DNA from: a bacterium | GTDB lineage: Bacteria; Planctomycetota; JAFGQW01 | Length of the DNA stretch: 64,000 nucleotides | NCBI GenBank assembly: GCA_030426805.1 | Contig: JAUHXU010000003.1 | Span: 372,001-436,000 of the forward strand | Direction: 5' to 3' | Shown: piece after piece, positions 54,828 to 63,546 of the stretch | Layout of the letters: each line of letters opens with the position of its first letter | Numbering within the stretch: the stretch's first letter is position 1 | Program-made: the position numbers and the translations under genes | The notes under the pieces: generated by a model | Told to the model about the DNA's origin: nothing | Databases searched by the model: none | What the model saw: the letters and a program-made list of their open reading frames with translations, nothing else

Positions 54828-56128
54828 CGATTGTCTCCCTGGCACGTCGAGGCCTCCTCTTCTCGCATCGGAGTGGCTACGGGACCCGATTGAGTACTTT
54901 CTTCCGACACGGCGATGCGCTCACCGGCAACGCGACCGAGCAAGCGCGCGAGCACCGCGGCCTTCCCACGCCAGCCGCACGCCGACGCCGCACGCTTCGC
55001 GTTGCGCGCCATCCACTTGTGCCGCACCGGGTCGTTCGCGAGACCGACGAGTGCCGCCGCCAAGCCCTGCACGACGGACATCGGCGACCCGACCGGCACC
55101 CGGACCCCGGCGTCCTCCGCGACGAGCGCACCGGGTCCCGCGTGGTCGAGCGCGATCACCGGCACGCCATGCGCGAACGCCTCGAGGATCGCGACGCCGC
55201 CGGAGTCGCGGACGCTCGGAAACAGCAATGCGTGGGCACCGGCGAGTCGCTCCGACACCGCGTCGCGCGGCAGATGGCCCGCAAAGGTCACCGCCCCGGG
55301 CGCGACCGCGTTCGCGAGTCGCTCGAGCCGAGCGCGCTCCGGCCCGTCGCCGATCACGACGAGCCGCGCCCCGTCCGGCAGCGCCGCACGCGCGCGGCCG
55401 AATGCGCGAATCGCGAGCGCCGTCGCCTTGCGCGCTTCGAGCACGCCGACCGTCACCGCCGTGAACGGCCCGCCGCTCGACCGCGACGGCACCGCACGCT
55501 CGTCGTGCCCCGCCGCCGGCAACACGAACGCGTCCCGACCGAACCGCTCGGCGATGAACGTCGCGGTGTCGCGCGACGCGGCGACGATCGCGTCGGCCCG
55601 CGCCATCGAGCGGCGGACGAACGGGTCGACCCGCGCCGCCTGCTGCGCGAGCGCGCGCACCCCCTCGACACAACGACCGCGCCACCCGAGCACCGACCGG
55701 AGCCGCGGCGGCACACACTCGCCGCCACCGATCGGTCCGAAGACGAACGGGATCTCGAGGCGCCCGAGCTGCGACGGGTAGCGCCACGTCCCGAGCGTCA
55801 GGCGATGCGCGACGTCGAAGCGACGCGCGCGGTGCAATCGTCGCGCGCATCGCCACGCGAACCACGGCCAGACGTACGCGTGCACGAGGCGCAGCCCCCG
55901 CACGGCCGCGAGCCACTCGAGCCCGCGCGGCAACGCGACGCCGTGAATCCGCACGCGCGAATCGCGACTCGCCGCGCGTTCGATCGCCGCGCGATTCCGC
56001 GCCGAGGTGATCACGTCGACGTCGTGCCATTCCGCGAGCGCGTGCGCGACGTTCCACCCGATCCCGGGCTCCGACCCCATGTCGGGCCGACACGCATACG
56101 CCTCGACGACGACGCGCAGCCGCCTCAT
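54668..56128 (-). CDS. GT4-type glycosyltransferase with abnormal C-terminal end
   Basis: A 486-residue frame. Residues 1-395 are a normal family-4 glycosyltransferase: VVVEAYACRPDMGSEPGIGWNVAHALAEWHDVDVIT, VFGPIGGGECVPPRLR, VGVLEARKATALAIRAF, VIGDGPERARLERLAN and LLFPSVRDSGGVAILEAFAHGVPVIALDHAGPGALV with the E(X7)E-like motif. The last 80 residues are Ser/Pro/Arg-rich and look out of frame, and they run over the small secreted gene at 54525-54827. The true end is probably near residue 400 (about base 54930). ATG 56128 overlaps the stop of the sugar transferase gene as ATGA. Confidence 0.85.
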   Translation of the reverse strand: MRRLRVVVEAYACRPDMGSEPGIGWNVAHALAEWHDVDVITSARNRAAIERAASRDSRVRIHGVALPRGLEWLAAVRGLRLVHAYVWPWFAWRCARRLHRARRFDVAHRLTLGTWRYPSQLGRLEIPFVFGPIGGGECVPPRLRSVLGWRGRCVEGVRALAQQAARVDPFVRRSMARADAIVAASRDTATFIAERFGRDAFVLPAAGHDERAVPSRSSGGPFTAVTVGVLEARKATALAIRAFGRARAALPDGARLVVIGDGPERARLERLANAVAPGAVTFAGHLPRDAVSERLAGAHALLFPSVRDSGGVAILEAFAHGVPVIALDHAGPGALVAEDAGVRVPVGSPMSVVQGLAAALVGLANDPVRHKWMARNAKRAASACGWRGKAAVLARLLGRVAGERIAVSEESTQSGPVATPMREEEASTCQGDNRCVSPPSHSRGSRSPFRRQSPQTAATPGDRASPGVRSDRRPGSSGRGSDRSGG

Positions 56129-57528
56129 CGGCCGCGCCACATCGCGGGAACCGTCCGGCCGAGGATGTAGAGGTCGAACAGCAACCCCTGCTCCTTCAGG
56201 TAGGTCAGATCGTGCGCGACCGCGCCGGCGAGCGGCTCGTTGCGCGCGACGACCTGTTGGAACCCGGTGATCCCGGGCTTGCCCTTCAGGCGCCGCCGCT
56301 GCAACGCGTCGTAGCGGGCGACGAGTTGCGGGATCTCCGGCCGGGGACCGACGAGCGACATCTCGCCGCGCAACACGTTCACGAGCTGCGGAATCTCGTC
56401 GAGGCTCGTGCGGCGGAGCCACCGGCCGATCGGCGTGACCCGCGCATCCGCATCGAGCTTCACGCCGGGCACCGAGAGCGCGTCGACATCGACGAGGTCG
56501 CCGAACTCGGCCTCCGCGCCGACCCGCATCGAGCGGAACTTGTACATCTCGAACGGCCGACCGTGCAGCCCGATGCGCGTCTGCCGGAAGAAGACCGGCC
56601 CCCGGCTCGTCACGCGGACGACGACGGCGATCGTCGCCCACAGCGGCATGCCGACCGCGAGCACCGCCGACGCGGCGACGACGTCGATCATCCGCTTGAC
56701 GACCGACCACGCGGGGTGCACCGCCGCGTCGCGCAATCGGATCAGCGGCACGCCGCTCAGGCTCGCGACTTCGCGCTCGGTCACGACGACGTTGAACGCG
56801 TTCGGTATCGCGTAGAGCGAGATGCCCTCGGCCTCGCAGAAGTTCAGCAGCGCGATCCACTGCGGCACGCACGCATCGCGCGGTGTCGCACGATCGAGCG
56901 CCGGCAAGCTCAGCACGATCTTGTCCAACGGATGGGCGCGGTGGACCGCTTCGATCCGCTCGAGGTCGATCGGCGCTTCGCCGTCGGGCGATTCGAGGAT
57001 CGAGTAGATCGGCGACTCGTCGCGGAGCCGCTCCGCGAACTCGCGTGACGCCGCGTCGCGGCCCAGCACGAGGATGCGCCGCACGCCGACGCCGCCGGAC
57101 GCGAGGTCCCGCTCGACCGCGCGGATCGCCCCCCTCGCGGCGATCATCGCGCCGAGCGCAAGCGCGGTCGTCGTCAGGTAGACCTGCCGCGACAGCAACA
57201 GGTCGCGATAGAGGAACGAGATCGCCATCAGCACACCGATCGCGGTGCAGCCGGTGACGAGCAGCGTCCGCAGCCGGATCGCCGGCGCACCCGCACCGCG
57301 AAAGCCGCGCGCGTAGCCGTCCTGCCGCCAGATCAGCGCGACCCAGATCGCCGTGAGCAGCGAAGCGCCCTTCGCGTAGTCGCCGGCGCCGACGGTCGTG
57401 ACGGTGTGCCACGCCGCACCGAAACGCACGTGATACGCGATCCAGAACGCGCTGGGGATACACGCGAGATCGAACGCGAGCAACGCGAGCCCCATGTGGA
57501 GCCCTCGGTGCGCGGGCCGCGCCGCCAT
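56125..57528 (-). CDS. Polyprenyl-phosphate sugar-1-phosphate transferase (WcaJ-like)
   Basis: A 467-residue membrane protein of the bacterial sugar transferase family that starts each lipid-linked repeat unit on undecaprenyl phosphate. N-half: about four spans and a Rossmann-like domain (RILVLGRDAASREFAERL). C-half: WSVVKRMIDVVAASAVLAVGMPLWATIAVVVRVTSRGPVFFRQTRIGLHGRPFEMYKFRSM, then RLRRTSLDEIPQLVNVLRGEMSLVGPRP and RLKGKPGITGFQQV, the conserved catalytic core. ATG 57528 is used; GTG 57540, overlapping the previous stop as GTGA, is an equal alternative. Confidence 0.9.
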   Translation of the reverse strand: MAARPAHRGLHMGLALLAFDLACIPSAFWIAYHVRFGAAWHTVTTVGAGDYAKGASLLTAIWVALIWRQDGYARGFRGAGAPAIRLRTLLVTGCTAIGVLMAISFLYRDLLLSRQVYLTTTALALGAMIAARGAIRAVERDLASGGVGVRRILVLGRDAASREFAERLRDESPIYSILESPDGEAPIDLERIEAVHRAHPLDKIVLSLPALDRATPRDACVPQWIALLNFCEAEGISLYAIPNAFNVVVTEREVASLSGVPLIRLRDAAVHPAWSVVKRMIDVVAASAVLAVGMPLWATIAVVVRVTSRGPVFFRQTRIGLHGRPFEMYKFRSMRVGAEAEFGDLVDVDALSVPGVKLDADARVTPIGRWLRRTSLDEIPQLVNVLRGEMSLVGPRPEIPQLVARYDALQRRRLKGKPGITGFQQVVARNEPLAGAVAHDLTYLKEQGLLFDLYILGRTVPAMWRGR

Positions 57529-57536
57529 CACGCCGC

Positions 57537-60500
57537 TCACGGGTTCACCGCCGGACGCACGACGATCGACGTCTCTCCCGCGCGCGTCTGCCAGACGCGC
57601 GGCACGCCCGCGTCGTCCACGCCGCGGATCGCGAGGGAGACCGCATCGGTCCCCCCGACGCGCACGTCCACGCGATGAACGACGCCGCATCGCCATCCGC
57701 CCTCAGGATCGATCAGGCGACTCGTGTCGCCGACCGCGAGGCAGACGTCGCGCACCGCAGGCGTCCGCGCGCGCCACCACGTCGAGAATGCGCGTTCGCC
57801 ACCGGTCGCCGTACGCACCGCGGCCGCGACCAACTCGACGCGTCCCGCGAAGACGACGCCGATCGGGATCGCACCGTCGCGGATCGGCGCGGTCGCGTCG
57901 CCATGCCGCGGCATCAAGTCGGCGAACGGGCCGGCCGGTGCGCGAGCCGCCAACCGCTCGATCCGCGCGCGCGCGCCGCTTCGCCCGAGCCGGTGCGCAC
58001 ACCACGCGTCGAGCAGGTCGACGACCCACCCGTCGACACCGCGCCCACCCACGCGCGCTGCGTGGCGACGCACGCGGCGCCACGCGGGCGCGTCGCCGGT
58101 CTCGACGCCGATCAACCGCGCGAGTACCGCGATGCGTTCGCGCGGGCCGCGCAGCGTGTCGGCGAGGACGAGCGTGGCATCGACGTGCACCGGGTCGACG
58201 GCGAGCACGGCGCGGCAGTCGTCCGCCGCCTCGTCGACGTGCCCCGCCGCAATGCGCGCACGAGCACGGGCGACGCGCCGCGCGAGCACCGGCGCTTCGA
58301 TCGCGACGAGCGTGCGCTCGGCAGCCGCACGCGCATCCCAGCGCCCGAGCCGACCGAACGCGAGACAGCGCGCCCGCGCGGCCGCCAGCTGCGCCGCATC
58401 GGTGCCGAGCGCCGCGAGACGGTCGGCGACGACGAGCGTGTCGCGCCACGCACCACGGGCACCGAGATACTCGATCAACCGGCGATGTGCGTCGACCGTA
58501 CGGGGCGTCGCCGCGACGAGTGCCGAGACGCCGTCGGTCGTCGCCGCGAGCGCGTCATACGCGGCCGTCGTTCGCTCGGGGGCCGTCGCGAGTGCAGCGC
58601 GCAGTGCTCGGCTCGCGCGCGCGACGGCACGACGCCGCAGCGCGGGTCGTCCTTCGTCGGCCGCGTCGGCGAGGAGCAGCATCGAACCGCGATACCGCAC
58701 GTCGACCCGCGTCGGTCCCAGCGCGATCGCGGCGAGCACGGCGTCCGCGTCGATGCCGAGCCCGCGTCGCGCAGCGAGTGCCGCACGCTCGAGCCGGGGC
58801 AGCGGTCGCGTCGGTGCGAGCCGAATCGCGCGTTCGTACGCGGCATCCGCACGGGCCAGTGCGTCGGCGACCGCGGTCGTCGGATCGAGCGCGAGGCTCG
58901 GCGCGACGGAACGAGCGACCGCATCGACGGTCGCGGGTTCGCTCGCGATCCCGAGCAGCGCCCGCGCGGCACGACGCGCCTCGGTGTCGATCAGCCGGTC
59001 CGCCGCACGACGCGCGGCGCGGGCGGCGCGGATCGCCGGGTCCGCCGCGAGTGGATTGTGCCGACGCGCCGCGGCGAGCCACGCTTCGGCACCGGCCGGA
59101 TCGGCGGCGACGGTCCACGGCACTTCGCGCGCTCCGGATTCACCCGACGCGACGAGGTGCCGGTGAAACGCGATCTCGGCACGGGCACGGGCGATCGGGA
59201 CCACGATGCCCGTCACCGCGACCGCGACGACGCACGCCCCGGCGACGAGTCGCATCGGCACGCGCCACGCGATCGCCGACGCGGCTTCGGTGCGGGCGAC
59301 CGTCATCCGCCACACTGATGCGCCGACGACGACCGCGACGATCCCGATCGCGGGCACGCGTAGCAGCGTCGCGTCGAACGCGGCCTGCACGACGAGAAAC
59401 GCGAGCGACGCGATGCCGCCGATCGCATGCCACCGCGTCCGCGGCTCGACGATCGCGATCGCGCCGGCACTCACGCGCCGAACGAGTGCGATCCCGACGA
59501 GCACGACGCACATCGCACCGACGAGGCCGATCCCGCACGCGAGTTCGAGCCAGTCGCCGTGGAGGCTCATCGCCACGCGGTCGCCGAAGTGTGTCGACTG
59601 AAAGCGTGGCAGCGCCGCGCCCACCGCGCCGAGTCCGCAGCCGACGAGCGGATACGCCGCGAGCATCGCGAGACCCGAGCGGTACAGGTCGACCCGATCC
59701 GACCAGTCGAGTGCACCGGGCGCCGCACCGATCGCGATCTCGCCCGCGATCGCCGCGCCGACGAGGAGAAAGCCGCCGAGCAGCGCGCATCGCACGAGCG
59801 TCCGCGGGCGCGCACCCCACGCCGCGAGCGCGAGCCCGCCGAACACGCCGAGCGCCACCGCGAGCGCGACGCCACCCGATCGTGACCGCGTGAGCAGGAG
59901 CGCCCCGACGAGGATCCCGATCGCGGCGATCCACGCCCCGCGCTGCCGGCGCGACTGCGTCGCACACGAAGCCGCGACCGCGAGCGGTATCGCGGCACCG
60001 ACGCACGCCGCGAGATGCGACGCGTTCGCGAACGGTCCCGACGGGGTCGGCGACGGAAACGACGGCGCATGGCCGAGGATCGTCGTCGTCCCGGTCGCCC
60101 ACCGCCACGCGGCGTAGCCCGCGACCGCGACCGCCGTGGCGACGACCGCACCGAACAGGGCGGTGGCCCGCCGAGCGTCGATCGCGTGCGCGACCGCGAC
60201 GAAGAGCACTGAGAACGCCGCGAGGCGAATCGCGATCGCCCACGTGCGATCCGGGTCGACGCTGATCGTCGTGTGGCTCGCCCCGACCGAGCGCGCCGCA
60301 TCGGCGGCATCGGGCGAGAGGATCGCGACCACGTCGAGCGGCAACGGCGTCAGCTGCACCAGCACGAACGCGACGCCGACGATCGCGAGCACCGAGGCAC
60401 GGACCGGCGGCACGACGACGCGTGGCGCGACGAGCAGCGGCGCGGCACATGCGACGAGCACGACGACCGCGGCGATCGCGATGCCCGCCTGCGCCGACGC

Positions 60501-60584
60501 ATCGAGCGCACCGAGCGGCCACGGCGTCGCGGCGACGAGCAAGGCCGCGACCGCGAGCGCCAAGCGCCGCGCGACGCTCGGCAT
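57537..60584 (-). CDS. O-antigen-ligase-like membrane protein with long TPR tail (copy 2)
   Basis: A 1015-residue protein that matches the layout of 49427-52600: about 12 membrane segments, the loop FPSPTPSGPFANASHLAACVGAAIPLAV, RSGLAMLAAYPLVGCGLGAVGAALPRFQ, HGDWLELACGIGLVGAMCVVL and AAFDATLLRVPAIG, then TPR-like helices (AYERAIRLAPTRPLPRLERAALAARRGL, ADDCRAVLAVDPVHVDATLVLADTL), then a beta-rich end. ATG 60584 shares one base with the stop of the phosphatase gene. Probable polymerase, with a TPR region for partner binding, or a paralogue with other specificity. Confidence 0.85.
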   Translation of the reverse strand: MPSVARRLALAVAALLVAATPWPLGALDASAQAGIAIAAVVVLVACAAPLLVAPRVVVPPVRASVLAIVGVAFVLVQLTPLPLDVVAILSPDAADAARSVGASHTTISVDPDRTWAIAIRLAAFSVLFVAVAHAIDARRATALFGAVVATAVAVAGYAAWRWATGTTTILGHAPSFPSPTPSGPFANASHLAACVGAAIPLAVAASCATQSRRQRGAWIAAIGILVGALLLTRSRSGGVALAVALGVFGGLALAAWGARPRTLVRCALLGGFLLVGAAIAGEIAIGAAPGALDWSDRVDLYRSGLAMLAAYPLVGCGLGAVGAALPRFQSTHFGDRVAMSLHGDWLELACGIGLVGAMCVVLVGIALVRRVSAGAIAIVEPRTRWHAIGGIASLAFLVVQAAFDATLLRVPAIGIVAVVVGASVWRMTVARTEAASAIAWRVPMRLVAGACVVAVAVTGIVVPIARARAEIAFHRHLVASGESGAREVPWTVAADPAGAEAWLAAARRHNPLAADPAIRAARAARRAADRLIDTEARRAARALLGIASEPATVDAVARSVAPSLALDPTTAVADALARADAAYERAIRLAPTRPLPRLERAALAARRGLGIDADAVLAAIALGPTRVDVRYRGSMLLLADAADEGRPALRRRAVARASRALRAALATAPERTTAAYDALAATTDGVSALVAATPRTVDAHRRLIEYLGARGAWRDTLVVADRLAALGTDAAQLAAARARCLAFGRLGRWDARAAAERTLVAIEAPVLARRVARARARIAAGHVDEAADDCRAVLAVDPVHVDATLVLADTLRGPRERIAVLARLIGVETGDAPAWRRVRRHAARVGGRGVDGWVVDLLDAWCAHRLGRSGARARIERLAARAPAGPFADLMPRHGDATAPIRDGAIPIGVVFAGRVELVAAAVRTATGGERAFSTWWRARTPAVRDVCLAVGDTSRLIDPEGGWRCGVVHRVDVRVGGTDAVSLAIRGVDDAGVPRVWQTRAGETSIVVRPAVNP

Positions 60585-61357
60585 CAGTTCCCGAGCACGC
60601 GCTTCCACCACAACGCCTTCCCGCGCGGACGCGGTTGCTTGAACGGGCGCCCCTCGAGGATGCGCAGCGGACGATCGCGCACGAGGCGATACGCCTCTTC
60701 GGCGCCGACGAGTCGGACGAGGCGATCGCGCGCCGCGCCGAGCAGGCACGGCCGCTCGACGGCGTCGTGCGCATCGGACGCGACGACGTGGACGAGGCCG
60801 CGTTCGAGCAATCGCACCGCGGTGCGCTCGGCGTCCTTTCCACCCTGGCCGACGAGGCTCGCCGCGTTGATCTGCACGAGGGCGCCGGCCTGCACGAACG
60901 GCTCGATCGACGACGGGACGCGCTGGATCGGGAACGAGCGTTCCGGGTGCGCGAGCACCGGCGTCACGCCCTGCAGTTGCACGGCGAAGAGCACCTGACG
61001 CACGCCGACCGGGACGTTCTGAAACGGCATCTCGATCAGCACGTAGCGGCCCAGCGCGCCGAGACTCGGCACGGTGCCGCACCGAATCGCCTCGGAGACG
61101 TCGGGGACGAGCGCGACCTCGCCGCCCGGGAGCACCGTGACCGGGATCTCCTCGTCGACCGCGGCGCGGTTGACGCGCTCGACTTCGCGGTGCATCTGAT
61201 CCACCGTGACGTCGTAGTGGCCGTCGCGCATGTGCGGCGTCGCGACGACGGTCGTGATGCCCTGGTCGGCCATCTGGCGGAGCAACGCGAGCGCGTCGCG
61301 AATCGTGCGGGGCCCGTCGTCGAGCCCCGGCAACACGTGCGCATGCAGGTCGATCAT
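60584..61357 (-). CDS. CpsB/YwqE-type tyrosine-protein phosphatase (PHP fold)
   Basis: A 257-residue PHP-family enzyme: MIDLHAHVLPGLDDGP, TTVVATPHMRDGHYDV, VLPGGEVALVPD, LIEMPFQNVPVGVRQVLF, TPVLAHPERSFPIQ and HVVASDAHDAVERPCLL provide the usual metal ligands. In other exopolysaccharide loci this enzyme removes phosphate from the tyrosine tail of the Wzc-type kinase. It overlaps the Wzc-like gene by 4 bp (ATGA), so the two are made together. Confidence 0.92.
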   Translation of the reverse strand: MIDLHAHVLPGLDDGPRTIRDALALLRQMADQGITTVVATPHMRDGHYDVTVDQMHREVERVNRAAVDEEIPVTVLPGGEVALVPDVSEAIRCGTVPSLGALGRYVLIEMPFQNVPVGVRQVLFAVQLQGVTPVLAHPERSFPIQRVPSSIEPFVQAGALVQINAASLVGQGGKDAERTAVRLLERGLVHVVASDAHDAVERPCLLGAARDRLVRLVGAEEAYRLVRDRPLRILEGRPFKQPRPRGKALWWKRVLGN

Positions 61358-63546
61358 CCCTCGAACCTCGCTTTCTCGGTCGCCTCGGCCGCGGGTGTGC
61401 GGAACGAGACCGATGCGCGCTTCGTCGTGGCCGAACGATCAGTGGCGACCTCGTCGGTGGCGCGGTAGTAGGCGTAGTTTCGGTAGTCGGCGTAGCCGAC
61501 GCCGCGGCGTTTCGGAGCATCGACCTGATTCAGGATCGAGCCGAGCAGGCGGGCGCCGGAACGGCGCAGCAGTTCGATCATCCGGCGCGCGTCGTCGCGA
61601 CGCGTCGAATAGCCGCGCAACACGACGACGGTTCCGTGCACGAGTTCGGTCAGCACGACCGGGTCCGACACGGCCATCACCGGCGGCGAGTTGATCAGGA
61701 GCACGTCGAAGTGCTGCTCGAGTTCGTCGAGGCGCTCGCGCATCCGCGACGACGAGAGCAGCTCCACCGGGTTCGGCGGGATCGGCCCCGCGGTCAGCAC
61801 CGAGAAGCCGTCGACCGGCGTGCGGTGCACGAACTCGAGCGCGGACCGGTCGCCGTCTTCGGCGAGCAAATTGCTGAGCCCGGGCGCGAGCGGCAACGCG
61901 AAGACGTTGTGCTGGCGCGGGCGGCGCAGGTCGCAGTCGATCAGCAGCACGCGCTTGCCGCTCTGCGCGAGCGTGATCGCGACGTTGATGCTCGTGACAT
62001 CCTTGCCCTCGCTCGGCGACGCGCTCGTGACGAGGATCCGGCGGAGCGGCGCGCCCGCGGCGGCGAACCCCAGCGCCGTGCGCACCGAGCGGAACGACTC
62101 GGCGAAGTAGCCGGTCGGCTCGTCGACGGCGTGCAATTCGTCGGCCCCGGCCGGCAACGCGGGCACCTGCCCGAGCACGGGCAGCCCGAGGTCGCCCTCC
62201 ACTTCGTCGACGCTCTTGACCGTACCGTCGAGCCCGTGCAGCAACAGGCTCACGCCCACGCCGAGCACGAGCCCCGCGAACAAGGCCATCAACAGCGCCT
62301 CGCGCTTGCGCGGGAATGACGGCTGCCCGGGCACCTTGGGCGCCGCGATCTCGAAGACGTTGTCTTCCTTCGTCCCCGCCGCGCTCGCGATCTCGATCTC
62401 CTCGATCCGCTTGATGATCGAGCGGTAGGACGCGTTCGTCGACGCATAGGTGTCCTTGAGCATCGAGTAGCGGACCGACAGCCGGTTCTGCTCCATCACG
62501 AGCCGCTCCTGCTTCGAGAGCGCGGCTTCGAGGTCGCCCTGCTGCGTGCGCACGCGATCGAGGTCGGCGGTGACGCCCGCGAGGATCCCCTCGATCTCGC
62601 GCTGGATGCGAACTTCGAGCGTCTCGACGTTGCTGCGGATGCGCCGCATCTCGGGATGCCGGTCTCCGAAGCGGTCGGTGTAGTCGGCCTCGAGTTGCGC
62701 GAGCTTCGTCAACTCCACCTTCAGCTCGCGGATCAGCTCGCTCTGCATCACCTCGGGCAAGTCGGTGACCGACCGCTTGCCGTCGAGCGCTTCGCGGATG
62801 CTGCGACAGCGGCTCTCCAACGCGATGCGCGCCGCCTCGATCCCGGTGAGGTTCGCGTTCGTCTCCTTGAGCCGCTCGTTGATGATGTCGTGGTTCTCCT
62901 CCAGCGACACCATGTTGTGCTCGGCCATGAACGACTGCAGCGCGCGCGCTTTCGCTTCGACGGTCGGACGGAGATCGGCCGCCTTGCGGCGCAGCGCGCC
63001 GAGGCCGTCGACCGTCACGCCGAGGCGCCGGCGGCGATACTCCTCGATGTACGTCTTCACGACCTGACTGAGCGCCCGCGCCGCCATCTCGGGTTCGGTC
63101 CACTCGAACGTCACGCGCGCGAGCCGCGTGTTGCGGACGCGCTCGACCGAGAAGAGGTCCTGGAACGCGGCGACCGGATCGGCGGCGCCGGCAAACCGTG
63201 CGTGCGCGCCGAAGTCGAATCGATCGAACACCTGGCGAAGGACCGGACGACTCAGCATCAGCTTGCACTGCGTCTCGATGAACTCGCGCTGGTCGGCGCC
63301 GGAGCGCGTCGTCGGGTCGTAGACGTCCTTGAACTCGGTGACGTTGAGCTTGTTCGGCTCGATCAGCACGAGGCTCTCGGCGGTGTATCGCGGCGTCGCG
63401 CTGAACACGAACACGAGCGTCGCCGCGACCGTGAGCAGCGTCACGATCCCGACGACGCGTCGGTAGCCGACGAGCAGATCGATCGCCTGGCGGAGCGGGC
63501 TCGTCCCGTGGGGTTCGCCGGTGTCGGTGCGGGTCGTGCGGTCCAT
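61354..63546 (-). CDS. Wzc-like polysaccharide co-polymerase/tyrosine kinase with altered P-loop
   Basis: A 730-residue inner-membrane protein. TM1 at about 31-50 and TM2 near 425-450 enclose a coiled-coil periplasmic region; the Wzz signature (PKVPGQPSFPRKREALLMAL) precedes TM2. The C-terminal BY-kinase domain (about 500-690) has SPSEGKDVTSINVA where P-loops normally read GK[ST]: Lys515 is kept, but Asp516 replaces Ser/Thr. Walker A' LLIDCDLRRPRQH is normal. Walker B LLINSPPVMAVSDP has Asn619 instead of the usual Asp. The tail is Tyr-rich (YADYRNYAYYRATDE). It may still control chain length but be weak as kinase. Walker residues named from sequence only. Confidence 0.88.
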   Translation of the reverse strand: MDRTTRTDTGEPHGTSPLRQAIDLLVGYRRVVGIVTLLTVAATLVFVFSATPRYTAESLVLIEPNKLNVTEFKDVYDPTTRSGADQREFIETQCKLMLSRPVLRQVFDRFDFGAHARFAGAADPVAAFQDLFSVERVRNTRLARVTFEWTEPEMAARALSQVVKTYIEEYRRRRLGVTVDGLGALRRKAADLRPTVEAKARALQSFMAEHNMVSLEENHDIINERLKETNANLTGIEAARIALESRCRSIREALDGKRSVTDLPEVMQSELIRELKVELTKLAQLEADYTDRFGDRHPEMRRIRSNVETLEVRIQREIEGILAGVTADLDRVRTQQGDLEAALSKQERLVMEQNRLSVRYSMLKDTYASTNASYRSIIKRIEEIEIASAAGTKEDNVFEIAAPKVPGQPSFPRKREALLMALFAGLVLGVGVSLLLHGLDGTVKSVDEVEGDLGLPVLGQVPALPAGADELHAVDEPTGYFAESFRSVRTALGFAAAGAPLRRILVTSASPSEGKDVTSINVAITLAQSGKRVLLIDCDLRRPRQHNVFALPLAPGLSNLLAEDGDRSALEFVHRTPVDGFSVLTAGPIPPNPVELLSSSRMRERLDELEQHFDVLLINSPPVMAVSDPVVLTELVHGTVVVLRGYSTRRDDARRMIELLRRSGARLLGSILNQVDAPKRRGVGYADYRNYAYYRATDEVATDRSATTKRASVSFRTPAAEATEKARFEG

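Noticed and set aside
57494..59893. Long plus-strand frame of 799 codons
   Set aside because: Antisense to the O-antigen-ligase-like gene; almost only Arg, Ala, Pro and Ser.
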